64,000 nt of DNA, taken from contig NC_088784.1 in NCBI RefSeq assembly GCF_958450345.1, positions 39,680,278 through 39,744,277 on the forward strand, in the 5' to 3' direction. Source of the DNA: Calliphora vicina (taxonomy: Eukaryota > Arthropoda > Insecta > Diptera > Calliphoridae). The notes below the pieces were generated by a model. It had not been told where the DNA came from and made no database searches. It saw only the letters and a program-made list of their open reading frames with translations. Positions 34,935 through 46,614 of this stretch are shown here, piece by piece. Both the position numbers and the translations under genes were made by a program. The first letter of the stretch is position 1. Every line of letters begins with the position of its first letter.

Positions 34935-35445
34935 AATATCAGGAACAATTCCAAAAACACTTTTATGCCAAAATCTGCGGCCAGCTACATAATAAATAAG
35001 TACAAACAAACAAAAACTGTGGAAACTATTCACTGAGGCTGTCGGCCAAAATGAACAGCAGCTAAGGACTGTTGCGCAATACAATACCGTTTGATTTTCC
35101 GATGAATCTAAATTTATTTTTTTGGATTCTGATGGAATGAGGATAGTTCTATGACCTGTCAGTAACAGACTGAATCCGAAATACTGAACTGGAATAGTTA
35201 AGCACGAAGGCAGAAATTTTATGTTGTGGAGTTGCTTTTCTGGTGAAAGTTTTGGAGCTATTAGGGACAAACAAGTGCATTAAAAATATATTCCAGTTGA
35301 AGACGCTGTCTCATACACATGACAAAATGCCCTACCAATAGATATTTCTGCATAAACTGGAAGGTGTTCAAGTCATGAAGTGGCTAGCACAGTTACTCTA
35401 CATTAACCCTATTAAAAAATTTATGAGAAATAATAAATAGAAAGA
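34935..35445 (+). pseudogene. Tc1-type transposase relic
   Basis: Plus-strand translation around 35095-35260 gives FSDESKFIFLDSDGMRIVL, then LNPKY, VKHEGRNFMLWSCFSGESFG. These follow the Tc1 pattern FSDESKF..SDG, N.KY, VKHGG..VMVWGCFS, with the first catalytic Asp in SDES. Near 35377-35420 a different stretch reads VMKWLAQLLYINPIKKF, matching the V..WPAQSPDLNPIENLW block with the catalytic Glu replaced by Lys. Several in-frame stops separate the pieces. The longer minus-strand frame over the same bases is a shadow. Confidence 0.75.
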
Positions 35446-38400
35446 TAAATAAAAAATAAATAAATGAGGCAATGTCAATCCAATATGTTTTGTCGTTTGA
35501 TTTTTTTAACTTTATGTTAAATTTTTGTAATAATATCATAAGAAATACTGAAATTAAATATCTTTGTTAATAATACTGAGGATGTATTTTTATTTTAGAG
35601 TGCATTTGTTGTTTCTAAAATCTTTAACTCCTTTGAAATTAGAAAATAACATATAACATGACCGTTTTGACCGATACTGTATGTGTTGATGTAGGTAGCT
35701 GAGAGTGTATTTTTTACAATATAAAATGGTGAAACTGGTTGGAAACCTGCACTTGACATGGTCACCGCACAATGGCATACATTTGTAATATATGAGTGAG
35801 TGTGTTTGTGTTTAAATATTTTACTCTTATACATTAGCTGTCGTATTTACAAGTGCCTTAATGTTGGTGATGTTTTTAAGAGCTTTTCTTTTCTCTCCCA
35901 TTTATATCAGCCCACACAGCTATATAAACACTCAAATACCATGGGTTACCCGATCCACACAAAACATTTTTTACTTACCAGTATTATCAGTATTGTTGTT
36001 TTTATTATTCGCTTAAAAACATAAAATGCTTGTATGTATTAAATTGACAATGTCAATTGACATTTAGTTTATTTTATTATTACACAAATTGATTTTAGAT
36101 GATGATGCCATTTCGAATATCTCTACAATAACAACAAATGCCTTTTAAAAGGTACTTGTGAAAAAGTTTTCTATGTTCTGTCGTTGATTTTCCTTGTTTT
36201 TGCTGTTCTGTTCTGCATAAATTTCATGTTATATCAAGTGTCAAATATTTATGCTTAAATTGTCAAATGCTAAACAATTTAAATGTTGATTTTATTAACA
36301 TTGATTTTGCCTTCCTTTATTTTTATTGTGTTAAATTAGATACTTAAGTTTTTGGTTTCTAGTTACAAAGTGAATTTGTTGTCAAAACATTATTTGCTTA
36401 AATTTGAATGTAATTAAATGATAATAGAATTATTAAGTAAAGAAAATAAATGGAAAATAAATTGAACATAAAATCAAAAAAAAAAGATTTATATAACAAG
36501 TGACATGCATTTAAAACACAAGAAAAAATATGTAATTTATCGGAAAAAAATTGGAAAATAATTGAATTTATACACATATTTATGTATATGTTCTTAACCT
36601 GCATAATGTATAGATAAACCACATACTATAAATCATTTTTAAATATTAAGACTATGATTAGATATTTTAACTAGAAAATAATATGTATGCATATAACATA
36701 ATATGAATTGAAACAAACCTATTCAGAATAAATAGTAAATTTATTCAAAGATTCACATTACATACCTACATTTTTTTCATTTATCCAACAATTTAAATTT
36801 CAAATTAATTCGAAATCAAAAAAAAGTAGGAAAAAACATTGCTATAGCGATTTATTATCTCTTATAGTTTACGAGTTATTCGCATTTGAAAATTAATTTT
36901 TTGGTTTTTTTACCTACTTTAGTCTGCTTTTTTGCTATTCACTGATCGAACTCTTTCCGAATTTTCATGAAATGTCTCTTTTTGAATTAACAATAAATTT
37001 ATTTATATTCTTTAGAAAAAATTGTTTAAAAACCTCTACTGAGTCAAAAGTTATGCGCATTTAAATTAAAATATTTAAAAAAGTAGTTTTGTTCAATTTT
37101 TTTCGACAAAAGTTCTCACGAAAATATTTATTTGTTCATAAAATAAAAACAAAATAAATCGTCCCTTAATAATACAATAGTGTATAATTTTTTGCTATTT
37201 CGAAATAATTGATTTTAAAATTGTTGTGTTAATAAACAACTAGAACAAAAGCAATATTTCAATTGATCTTTTGACCCACTTTGTGGAAGTATAATTTCAC
37301 CAAATTTTGACCACATATAGAACCAGTTATGTAGATTCTTATTATACAATAAAAAAAATAACGAAATGACAAAATAATTTTTCTGAAAGGCAACATTTTG
37401 GGAAGTACTACAGAAGAAAAATAATTTCAAGATTTTTATTACTGAGTGGTCTAGATTCTTTCCACTTTTTATGTAAATTCCCAATTTTTGTAAAATTTTC
37501 TCTAATCGCATAGCTAATTTCAAATAACTTAAACCTCTTTTGTATGACCCAATATGTTCCTAAATATATAGCCCGAGCATTGGTAGAATCTAAAAAAATA
37601 GCATTTTTGGAATTGTGGGATTCTCAAAAACAATTCTCTAATTTGTTTATCACTTTTCATTAAAAACCATTCATAAACAAAACTTTTATTGCATTTTAAA
37701 ACTTAAAATTTTCTAAAAAAAATCAGCTGAGATTTTTTATTCCCATATTTTTGAAAACAGTATTCTATCAATTCTATAATTCTTAAAAATTGTATACTTT
37801 TGTATATTTGTATATTTTTGAAAATAAAACACAATTTCCTATATTTCTTTCATAGTCCTAGGAAATTTTGTCAGGTATTAGTTGATCTGGAAATATTATT
37901 TGTACGACTGCGTTGCTGATAGAAGTATATTTTTTGCGATGTTCTTTCAAAATGATTTGAGAGTACTTCTGGAACTCCAAACTGTTAATTCTACTTGAAA
38001 AATTTGGGAATCGCCACCAAAAATTCTCTATTAATAATCAGCTGTTCATTTTTTAAATCTTACCTGAAGTCTCTAAAACCATCTGGATTCTAAAATTTTT
38101 ATAGTGTTTCGTCTAAACAATTTACTTTCTTTTAAAGTAAAAAGACTGAAATTGGTATCTGATGCCAGTTAGTTGTAATAGGCTTTTCTTACAGATTCCA
38201 AGTGCTTCAGCCTATGATTCTCATCTTTATTGATAAAATTCAATTAATTTATTTTATATAATGTGCCAATTCCATTTTAGCGCTTCGTTTAATATTTGAA
38301 ACCATTCTTTATGCTTTGCGAATTCTACCCACAAAAGGGACTTTAGCCGATCAACAGTTTTATTTTTACCGTAATTTTTGCGATTTATGTTGAAGGAAAG

Positions 38401-38970
38401 CTCTAAGTTAAGAACTGTGAGCACAGATATCAAAAAAACGAAACAATATTTGCAAGATTCAATGCTTATTTTTACTTGTTTCATTTTAATATATCATACC
38501 TTTATGAGGTGAATGATTAGCAACCTTGATTTATTTTTTTGGATTTCGGAATCTGGCTTTAAAAATTCTCAAAAATTTTGATTTTCCTTATATACATATG
38601 TATGTATATCTTAATACACCACACTTTGATCAAATTAACATCGTAGAAACCGAAATATTGGCCAATTTGACTACAACGTCATGTTTTGTAAAAGCTTTTG
38701 AAAACCAGAAAGCAACAAGTTCTAATTTTAGTTATACGAATATTAAATTATTATGTTTTAAGGCCTTTTTGACAGGCAAGTTTAGTAAATAAATAATCTC
38801 ACACATTTAAATTTTTCTCTCGTCCAAAACAAGTTATTTCGTTATATTTTCCGAATGTATTGAATCATTAGTGATTCAACATAAGCAATAATTTTCTGCC
38901 AAAAAACTACATTAAATATATGTAGATAAATGTTGTCTTTAAAATTTAAATTTTCCACAGTTCAAAACTG
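35446..38970. other. A+T-rich DNA, no gene seen
   Basis: About 3.5 kb with only short Phe/Lys/Asn-rich frames on both strands. No repeat family recognised. Confidence 0.4.
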
Positions 38971-38972
38971 TT

Positions 38973-39465
38973 TTTATACCCTACACCACTATAGTCGAGA
39001 AGCTATATTATATTGTCATAACAGCCACCTTAAAGTATACCAATCTGCTCATGATCACTTTCTGAGTCGATCAAAGTACAGATCGCAATTTCAAAGATAA
39101 TTCGACAAAATGTGGCAGAAACTTTTTTATTGCCCCAATGACTAAACATATTGAATTTGGTTATCTGAAAATGGTAAAGCTGAACTCGTAGTACCCAATT
39201 AAGTATCGATCGATATGCAATGTTCCGTATCTCCCATATAAGCACCATTCTCTATAATTTCATTAATGTGCATAAATCTTTGAAATATGTTAGCATATAT
39301 GTTTCATATATACGCAAATCATTCCATCAGAAAGATCTTAAAAATATTTGTATTCAAATTATATTCAATACAAATTAGTTTCAAAAGAAAACAGTTTATA
39401 ATCATATACTAGGTGTAGGTTATCATAAGGTCGTGCTTGCCCGAATACACTTTCTTACTTTTTTT
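38973..39465 (-). repeat. Mini-me-like repeat, old diverged copy
   Basis: Starts TTTATACCCTACACCACTAT, has TTAAAGTATACCAATCTGCT and CACTTTCTGAGTCGATCAAA, and ends AGGTCGTGCTTGCCCGAATA. The (GTCY)n tract is lost. It shares details with 27965-28612, suggesting an older subfamily. Confidence 0.75.
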
Positions 39466-42230
39466 TTGTTGTTTGCAGACTAATTAATTAATAAAATAAA
39501 TACTAATAAATATGACATAAATAAGTATAATGCTTTATAAATAGTCCGTCATAAACTTAATTAACAGGAATAAATAGTTTGTTTTCTCAAAGACTTAAAT
39601 CAGGAGTTGTACATTAGGATGGCCCAAAAAAGAAGTTATCATTGTCAGTACAGAGGACTAAGTTGTTTTTAGAAATTTATCGTAGTTTAGGATTAAAATA
39701 CAAAAATGTTATTTTTCAGAAAAGTTAATTTTTTTTATTTATTTTGGCCATAACCGGTTATAAATTTCTTTCAAAGAAATAATTTTTGCTTATTTATTAT
39801 TTTTGAAATGACATGGAGCAAATGTTCATTAATATACTTATGGCGTTTTCTTTTCTGACACAAAATATTGCCAACATTTATTAAATGTCATAATGTTTAG
39901 AGAGAGTGATTTATTCGGGAACATTTTAGGTTGGGGTTGAGTGAAACAGAAAAGAAACAAATATAAATGATCTGAATTTTTTTTAAGGTTTTTGTTTAAA
40001 ATTTTTTAAGGTTTTTTTTTTAAAAATCCTATCCAAGGTAAAATTCTATGCTTAAAACGATATGCTAACAAAAAAGATTAGAAAATCTGAAAAAAGTGTT
40101 TTCGAAAAAATCGATTTTTCGACAAAAACTCGCCCAAAACCTCGAGAATTTTTTTTTTAGTTTTTAGCGTACAATTTCGATTTAGAAATGAAATATTTAA
40201 AAAATAATTAAATCAGCCGATTTTTTTTATTACGTGGTAAAAAAGCCTTGAAAATAAAGGTAGAGAAAGAGTCAAAAAATCGAAATTTGGGCGCTTCGAA
40301 AAATATTTGTTTGATATGTTGTAGTGGAACTCTTTTGTCCTCATTGCAAAAGCTATCGAAAAGTTGATGGCACAATATCGACAAATTATTGTCCTTACAA
40401 ATCGGCTGATCCTAATGGACAATTATTGAACCTTTACAAAATGCGTCATCCCAATATACTCACATACATACAATGTACACATGTTTGTAAAGGGCAAATG
40501 TTTAGTCAATTAAATTAGGATAAACTACAAATATCTTAAAATAAATAGACAAAAGCATTAAGTATAATATAGTTTATACTTTTTAATCATACAAGATAAA
40601 TTTGTGTATTCAGCATAATTCTTAAATTTAATCTGATTTTTAGCTTCTTCCCTTAATTTACTGCAATTTTAGTTAAGCTTTTTTGCAGTTTACTTAACGA
40701 CACTGTACAATGAATATAATATGTATGTATTTTATATTGTACATACTTATACTATGTATTTAGTATAGACATCAATATAAATTTATTAAGTACTACTGCA
40801 ATACGTATGATTAATATAAATATAAGTAAGTAAGTATGTATTTCATTATAATGATTTTTATTAACAAAAACAACAACAGCAATATTTGCATATGGATTTG
40901 TAGGTTGTTGGTATGTGTTTTACAATGTATTAACTTGTTTGATTTCATGTTTAAATAAAATGCATTAAAAATTTAACAATATAAATCCTATCAAATCTAT
41001 AATGTTTGTTTGTAAGTATTCATGTATGTTTGTGTTTGCATACATAAATATTTATGCATTTATTATACATGCATTTAAATGCATATTTCCTAGCAATTTG
41101 TCATACATGACGTATGATTTATATTGAAATACAAATATTTGTAATATTAAGTATACGTTCATGGACTCTGTACATATAGTTGTCTACATACAAACTTAAT
41201 ATACACTAGACTTTAAATCTATATATTATATGTATGTTTTTGTATTTGTAATCATACATATATAGATATTGTTATTCTAATAATAAAAATAAAACATTAT
41301 CCACATGCACTGTATACAATGCATAAAAACAAAAGCAAAAATTTTAACATGAATTTAAATATTTTATAACTTTATAAAAATATTTATGTGAAAGTCTAAA
41401 AAATACATACACATGTTTAAAAATAATACAAAAAAAAAGAATAAGCAACATTTACATACTCACTTTCATACATATGAATGTGTGTATATAAATGAGCGTT
41501 AAAACATACATATTACACACCAAACAAAAACATTAATACATATTTTTGTTATAAAAACCAACAACCAAATTGAAAATATACATAAAAAAAAATGTTGAGG
41601 ACCATTGATTTTCCAGTTCCCATTTGAATATTAAAAGCAAGAAAATCATGCAATTTAAAATTTAACAATTTTATTCGTATATTTTACCTCAACAGAAAAA
41701 CCAAATGTTTTTGTTAAATTTGCAGAAAAAATAAATAAATTCGGTTTGTAAAAAGCATTGGAAAACAAATAAGCAAATTATTGATGATTATTTCCGGTAA
41801 CTGATACCCTACTGAAATGCATACATATGCATGTATGTGCTATATTTAATACCTATGGGCAGTAGATTAAAGAACATTAAACATTATAAAACAAATCTAT
41901 CTCCGATAAAATTTTAGTTTATTAAATTTTTAAATTATTTTTAAAAACAAATTCCTAAATGTTGGGTGGGCAAATTTGCTATTATGAAATAAATTGGCTA
42001 TCAAATGATGAAATGTAAGGAATTGAACTGGCATCCTTTGTCATTTATTTTGTACAAACTTGAGAAAATATTAACCATGAAACACTTTGGACGCATGAAA
42101 TGTTGGCGAATTGAGCTTTTGACAATTTATCCAGAAAAACACATTTTCATCAACTATACTATGTTATTTGTAACAATATATTGTTGGCGTAAACATATAA
42201 CTGTTGCCTAAATTTAAGTTCAACCATATT
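39466..42230. other. A+T-rich DNA with TATGTA microsatellites, no gene seen
   Basis: Frames at 40213-40518 overlap on opposite strands and lack family features. TATGCATACATATGCATG-like palindromes occur near 41815-41840. Confidence 0.4.
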
Positions 42231-42892
42231 TATACCCTACACCACCATAGTGGGGACATTAAAGTATACCGATCGACTTAGAATCACTTTCTGAGTCCAT
42301 TAAACGATGTCCGTCCGTCCGTCCGTCTGGCTGGTTGGCTGGCTGTCCATGTAAACCTTGTGCGCAGAGTACAGGTCGCAATTTTGAAGATATTGCTATA
42401 AAATTTGGTACAAGGACGAAGCCTATTGAAACTGGCTGAAATCGGTCCATTATTTGACCTAGCCCCCATACAAATGTCCTCCCGAAATTTATCGGTCATA
42501 AATATTTAATTTATACATGTATCTACAAAAAATTCGCTCCAAATAAATTTTATATATACATGTTTCATGTTTTCATGTCACCAAATTTTGTTACAATCGG
42601 TCCATAATTAGTCATAGCTCCCATATAGACCCGCTTTCGAAAATCACTTTAACGTGCATTTTCTTAAAAATATTGGTATGCACACAAAATTCAACACAAA
42701 TAACTTCTATATAGACATAAATCACACGACCTAATTTCATGGTGAACGGTCCATAATTGGTCATAGCTCCCATATAAGGTCCACTCAAAAATATAATTTA
42801 TTGAAATTTTAAAAGAAAAACGTTTTTGCTCTTTTACTTAGTGTAGGATATTATATGGTCAGGCTTGGCCGACCATACTTTCTTACTTGTTT
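42231..42892 (-). repeat. Mini-me-like repeat, near full-length reverse copy
   Basis: Begins TATACCCTACACCACCATAG, has GTCCGTCCGTCCGTCCGTCT at 42309-42328, CATGTAAACCTTGTGCGCAG, the three ~150-bp modules, and ends GGCCGACCATACTTTCTTAC. A stretch near the left end (GAGGGTATAATGCG and the following bases) is missing compared with 63478. Confidence 0.87.
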
Positions 42893-43054
42893 AGTTACTG
42901 TAAACGTTTATATTTTCATCGCAATTATAAATTTGAATATGGTTTTCAGACAACTAAATAATGATAAATTTAATTTAGTACCTTAAAACTAAAACCTATT
43001 AAAATAAAATTTTGTATTTCTAAAAATAAATTTTAATAATAATATGATTACATT

Positions 43055-43215
43055 AAATATTTTGGGTCATATTATGATTATTTCAGAACATGTTATTACT
43101 GATTTGTATCATAATTTGATTATTTCAGAACATATTATGATACTAATAATGATCATAATATGTTTTGGACTACAAGCATAAATCTGATCATAATATGTTG
43201 CTCTTAGTTTTTTCT
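43055..43215. repeat. Cluster of inverted CATATTATGATCAT motifs
   Basis: CATATTATGAT or its complement ATCATAATATG appears at about 43069, 43132, 43155 and 43189. GATTATTTCAGAACAT occurs twice, about 60 bp apart. The cluster ends at TTTTTTCTCTGCGTGTAG. It looks like the subterminal repeat region of a MITE, but no matching second end was found. Confidence 0.5.
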
Positions 43216-43830
43216 CTGCGTGTAGATAAAGATTTGACTCTAGTGATATTAGTACTAATCCCAACTGGTTGGATTTAGGTATACAATAACATCACGCAAT
43301 TTTTCCGATACCTCTGATAGACCATTCACAATATATTATATTTAACACTTTACCTTAACATGGTTTCCTTTCAATTAAATCCAAGTCTGTTCACCCAGTG
43401 ACCCGAAATACTGCTACTGACATTAAAATATCATTCTTCTTCTCATTGTATTCGGCCGATAGTTCAATCCAGGATTTCCTGGTAACAATTCAATCCTGCT
43501 CTACGTCTCGGCATCCTTATGAAGATATTATCCCATTTCGATAGATACTGCATCTGAGATATTTCAATAGGATCTTGTTATAGCAGCCTTTTCCGTCTTC
43601 TTATTAACGTAGTGATCTATATGCCTAGAAGATATGGTGTACAATTAAAGTAACGTAAGAGCCGATCCCACTAATATGCTGTTTTCGTAAAATTTCTGCT
43701 TGATCGCTAATGACCCGTAAAGTCAAGTGATTGGTTACCTATAGACAATATAGTTTTCAGAGCCTCTTAAGAACTTGTACATTTTTCATGTAATCCAAAT
43801 ACATACATGCAGATCTTTAAACATTTGCTG
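43216..43830. other. G+C-richer island, unrecognised
   Basis: Noticeably less A+T-rich than both flanks, without a long frame on either strand. Probably the remains of a coding repeat or retroelement, but no motif could be identified. Confidence 0.35.
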
Positions 43831-45450
43831 AGTTTTAACAACTGTCTTACATTTTACACCATTTGGTTAAAAAATCCTGTATCTATGTTTATTTACCAGG
43901 GAAATTTTCTTTTAAAATCATAGCCTTTAATATTTTCCAAAAATATTCGTACCTGATTTCTCTCTGGCTTCCTTGTGTGCACAACTTAACCAACTCCCTT
44001 GTTCAAAAGTACTTTTTCAGATAGTCTGAATATTAGCTTGAACTTGTTTGTTTAATTATTTTTCAAACATTTTGTTTTCACTGGTATATTCAAAATTCCT
44101 CTATTATGAGTAAATTTAAGCTTATATATTCTTAAAAATAATATAACAAGTGCTTAAAAGAGACAAATATAGGTTTTTTTTAAAAACTTAAATTGAATGC
44201 CATCAGTCGAGTGAAAAAGGTGTTGCTCTAATCAGTATAATTAAAATAAAACACTTGCATTAAACTTTGTATTGCAATAAATCTGACGGAATCCTGCAAG
44301 TATTAATTTTTTTTAATAAACTCGTTTCAATAAATTACTTTAATAAACAAAAGCAAACAATTTTTCCTTTAATTTTCACCGATTTCTAATAGCGTCCCGG
44401 AAACAGTTAACGAGATTATGCTAATCCAATATAGATTTGATTTTCTTCGAAAATACTAAAATATATTTTCACAAAAATTGCAATATTACCGTATCCTATT
44501 AATATAAAAAACAGCTTTCAATTGCTTATTCAACATTTTCCATTCTACTGAACATATAAATAATATTATTTGTAGGAAAATAATTATTTATGATTTATAA
44601 CAAAACTGTAATATTATAAGATAAATTTAAATCTTTATTCAATAAAAAAACTCGTCAAATGTAAACAAGAAGGAACATCAATAAAAATACTTTAGTTAGG
44701 CCCATTAACTTTCGTGAAAAACTAGTTAGAAAAATGTACCAACTATCTCATTTAGTTAAATATCTTTTAAGCTAATAAAAAGCGGAAAACTAAATTATAC
44801 CTAAATAATCCCTAAAACTATGCATCATATTTAGTTTTAAATATAGGGTATATGGCAGCAATAAAATATTTTAACATTTAACTAAATATAATAATATAGA
44901 AGAAAAACCATTTAATTGCAATAAACAAACAGTAGCAATTTGAACAATTATTTTGTTATTAATACAAGCATTGCCAATAAAATTCATAAATTGTTTTAAT
45001 TCAATAAATATTAATCGGAAATCATTGTGTAATAAACACAATTAAGTTTAACAATCGTTTGAATATTGTTGCTGATAACAATACCCTCACACTGAAGCAC
45101 TTCCCCTCTCTCTCTCTCTATCACACACATACACAGAGAAAGTAGAGAAAACACAGTCGTCATAAATATTAAAGTTCATAAACTGATGACATCATCATGA
45201 TAAACTTATGAATTTATGTTTTATTTTATTGTTGTATTTTTATTTTTATACACTCTTAATAATACTTGTATTGTTGTTTTTGTTGTCTTGTAATTACACA
45301 TGATAAATGTTTGATTGTTGTTGTTTGTGTACATGTACTCGAATTACAATAAATAAAAACCAAAACGCCAAACGAATCAAAAAGATAAACATAAATAAAT
45401 ACTATAAATGTTTGTTTAATTGTTTATACTCCTTCCTATACATGTATTAG
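43831..45450. other. A+T-rich DNA, no gene seen
   Basis: Contains a (CT)n run at 45109-45119 followed by CACACATACACAGAGA. Nothing coding seen. Confidence 0.45.
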
Positions 45451-46614
45451 TATATGGGCAATTCCATGCCATGGTACTTGACATTTGTACGCCTATAGAG
45501 TGGAATAGATTTTGGCAGAAATAAGAGTATCTGAAAAATAATTTGGTCTTTATGTTCCATTAAGAGGGTACTATATTTTATAAAAATAACAAGTTCTTTC
45601 GAAACATTGTTGTCCAAAATATCGAGCGAACTAAGGGTAAACTGACATAAACTGAAAGTAATTTTGAGGTACATGTAGAAATATGCGAAAATTTGGGAAT
45701 CGTGAGAGGTGTAGTGAAAAAATGAATAGAGGTGAATCATGACTCAAAATTTCTTGTACTTATTCGCATTCATATTTATTAAAATGTTGTCGAGACTCAT
45801 ATCCATTTGTAAAGTTTGAGGAGATCATCATACTCATACTTAGCAATATTTATAACGTTGTTGAGATCGACTCAACTTGACTCAATTTGTATAGACGATG
45901 GAAAATATGTATGATTCGAATACGAACATTAAAATGCTCATTATGAGGTTATGTGTTGTCGAATTCTGTATAATTACACAAACAAAATAAACATGCATGA
46001 GTCGAATGATTTGAATCAATAGTGAGTATCATGAGTATTTTGCTAAAATTATAAGTCAGGCTGATATTATTTTTGAATCAAACAGATTTGAGTTCGTATG
46101 AGTTTGATGTCGACGTCGAATTAATATTTAATGCTACGCATACTTATAAATCAATGTTATTGTGAGTATGAGTACGTCAGAGTAGTTTAATTTCAATGAT
46201 GGCTACTCACTTATACTTACTATTTCATAAGTGCGTATGAATAGCAAAAAAGGGATCCATAGCTAATCTCTGATTACGATAACACAATAAACATACCATA
46301 CAGAGAATTATTATTTTAGGAAATTTTTTGCTTGAAAACCAATAACAAGATTTAGAAATATTAGGACATTATGACATGATATGAGACCTTGTGAATTGAC
46401 CAAATCTTTGTTTGATTTTATAGTAAATAAAATTTAATGTCATACATGACATAACGTACGTGACAGATATTTCTCTTATAGTAAAACAATTGATATTCTG
46501 TAAATATATACATATATACAAAAACTAAAAAATAAATATAAAATATATATTCTGTTTCAATAAACAATTTGATAATAAAAAAACAACCATTGTCAAATTC
46601 ATTTCATACTACAT

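Larger units (their letters stand above)
33944..35445 (+). mobile_element. Decayed Tc1-type transposon with a MITE inside
   Basis: TA followed by CAGTGTTGGTCAAAACACAT at 33944 is a typical Tc1-family left end. A transposase relic lies at 34935-35445. Between them sits a TA-flanked MITE (34045-34738). The right end is not clear: the region near 35480-35500 has only weak similarity to the complement of the left end. Linking the TIR to the relic is an inference from order and family. Confidence 0.55.

Noticed and set aside
34923..35270. 115-codon minus-strand frame
   Set aside because: Antisense shadow of the Tc1 transposase relic, whose motifs are on the plus strand.
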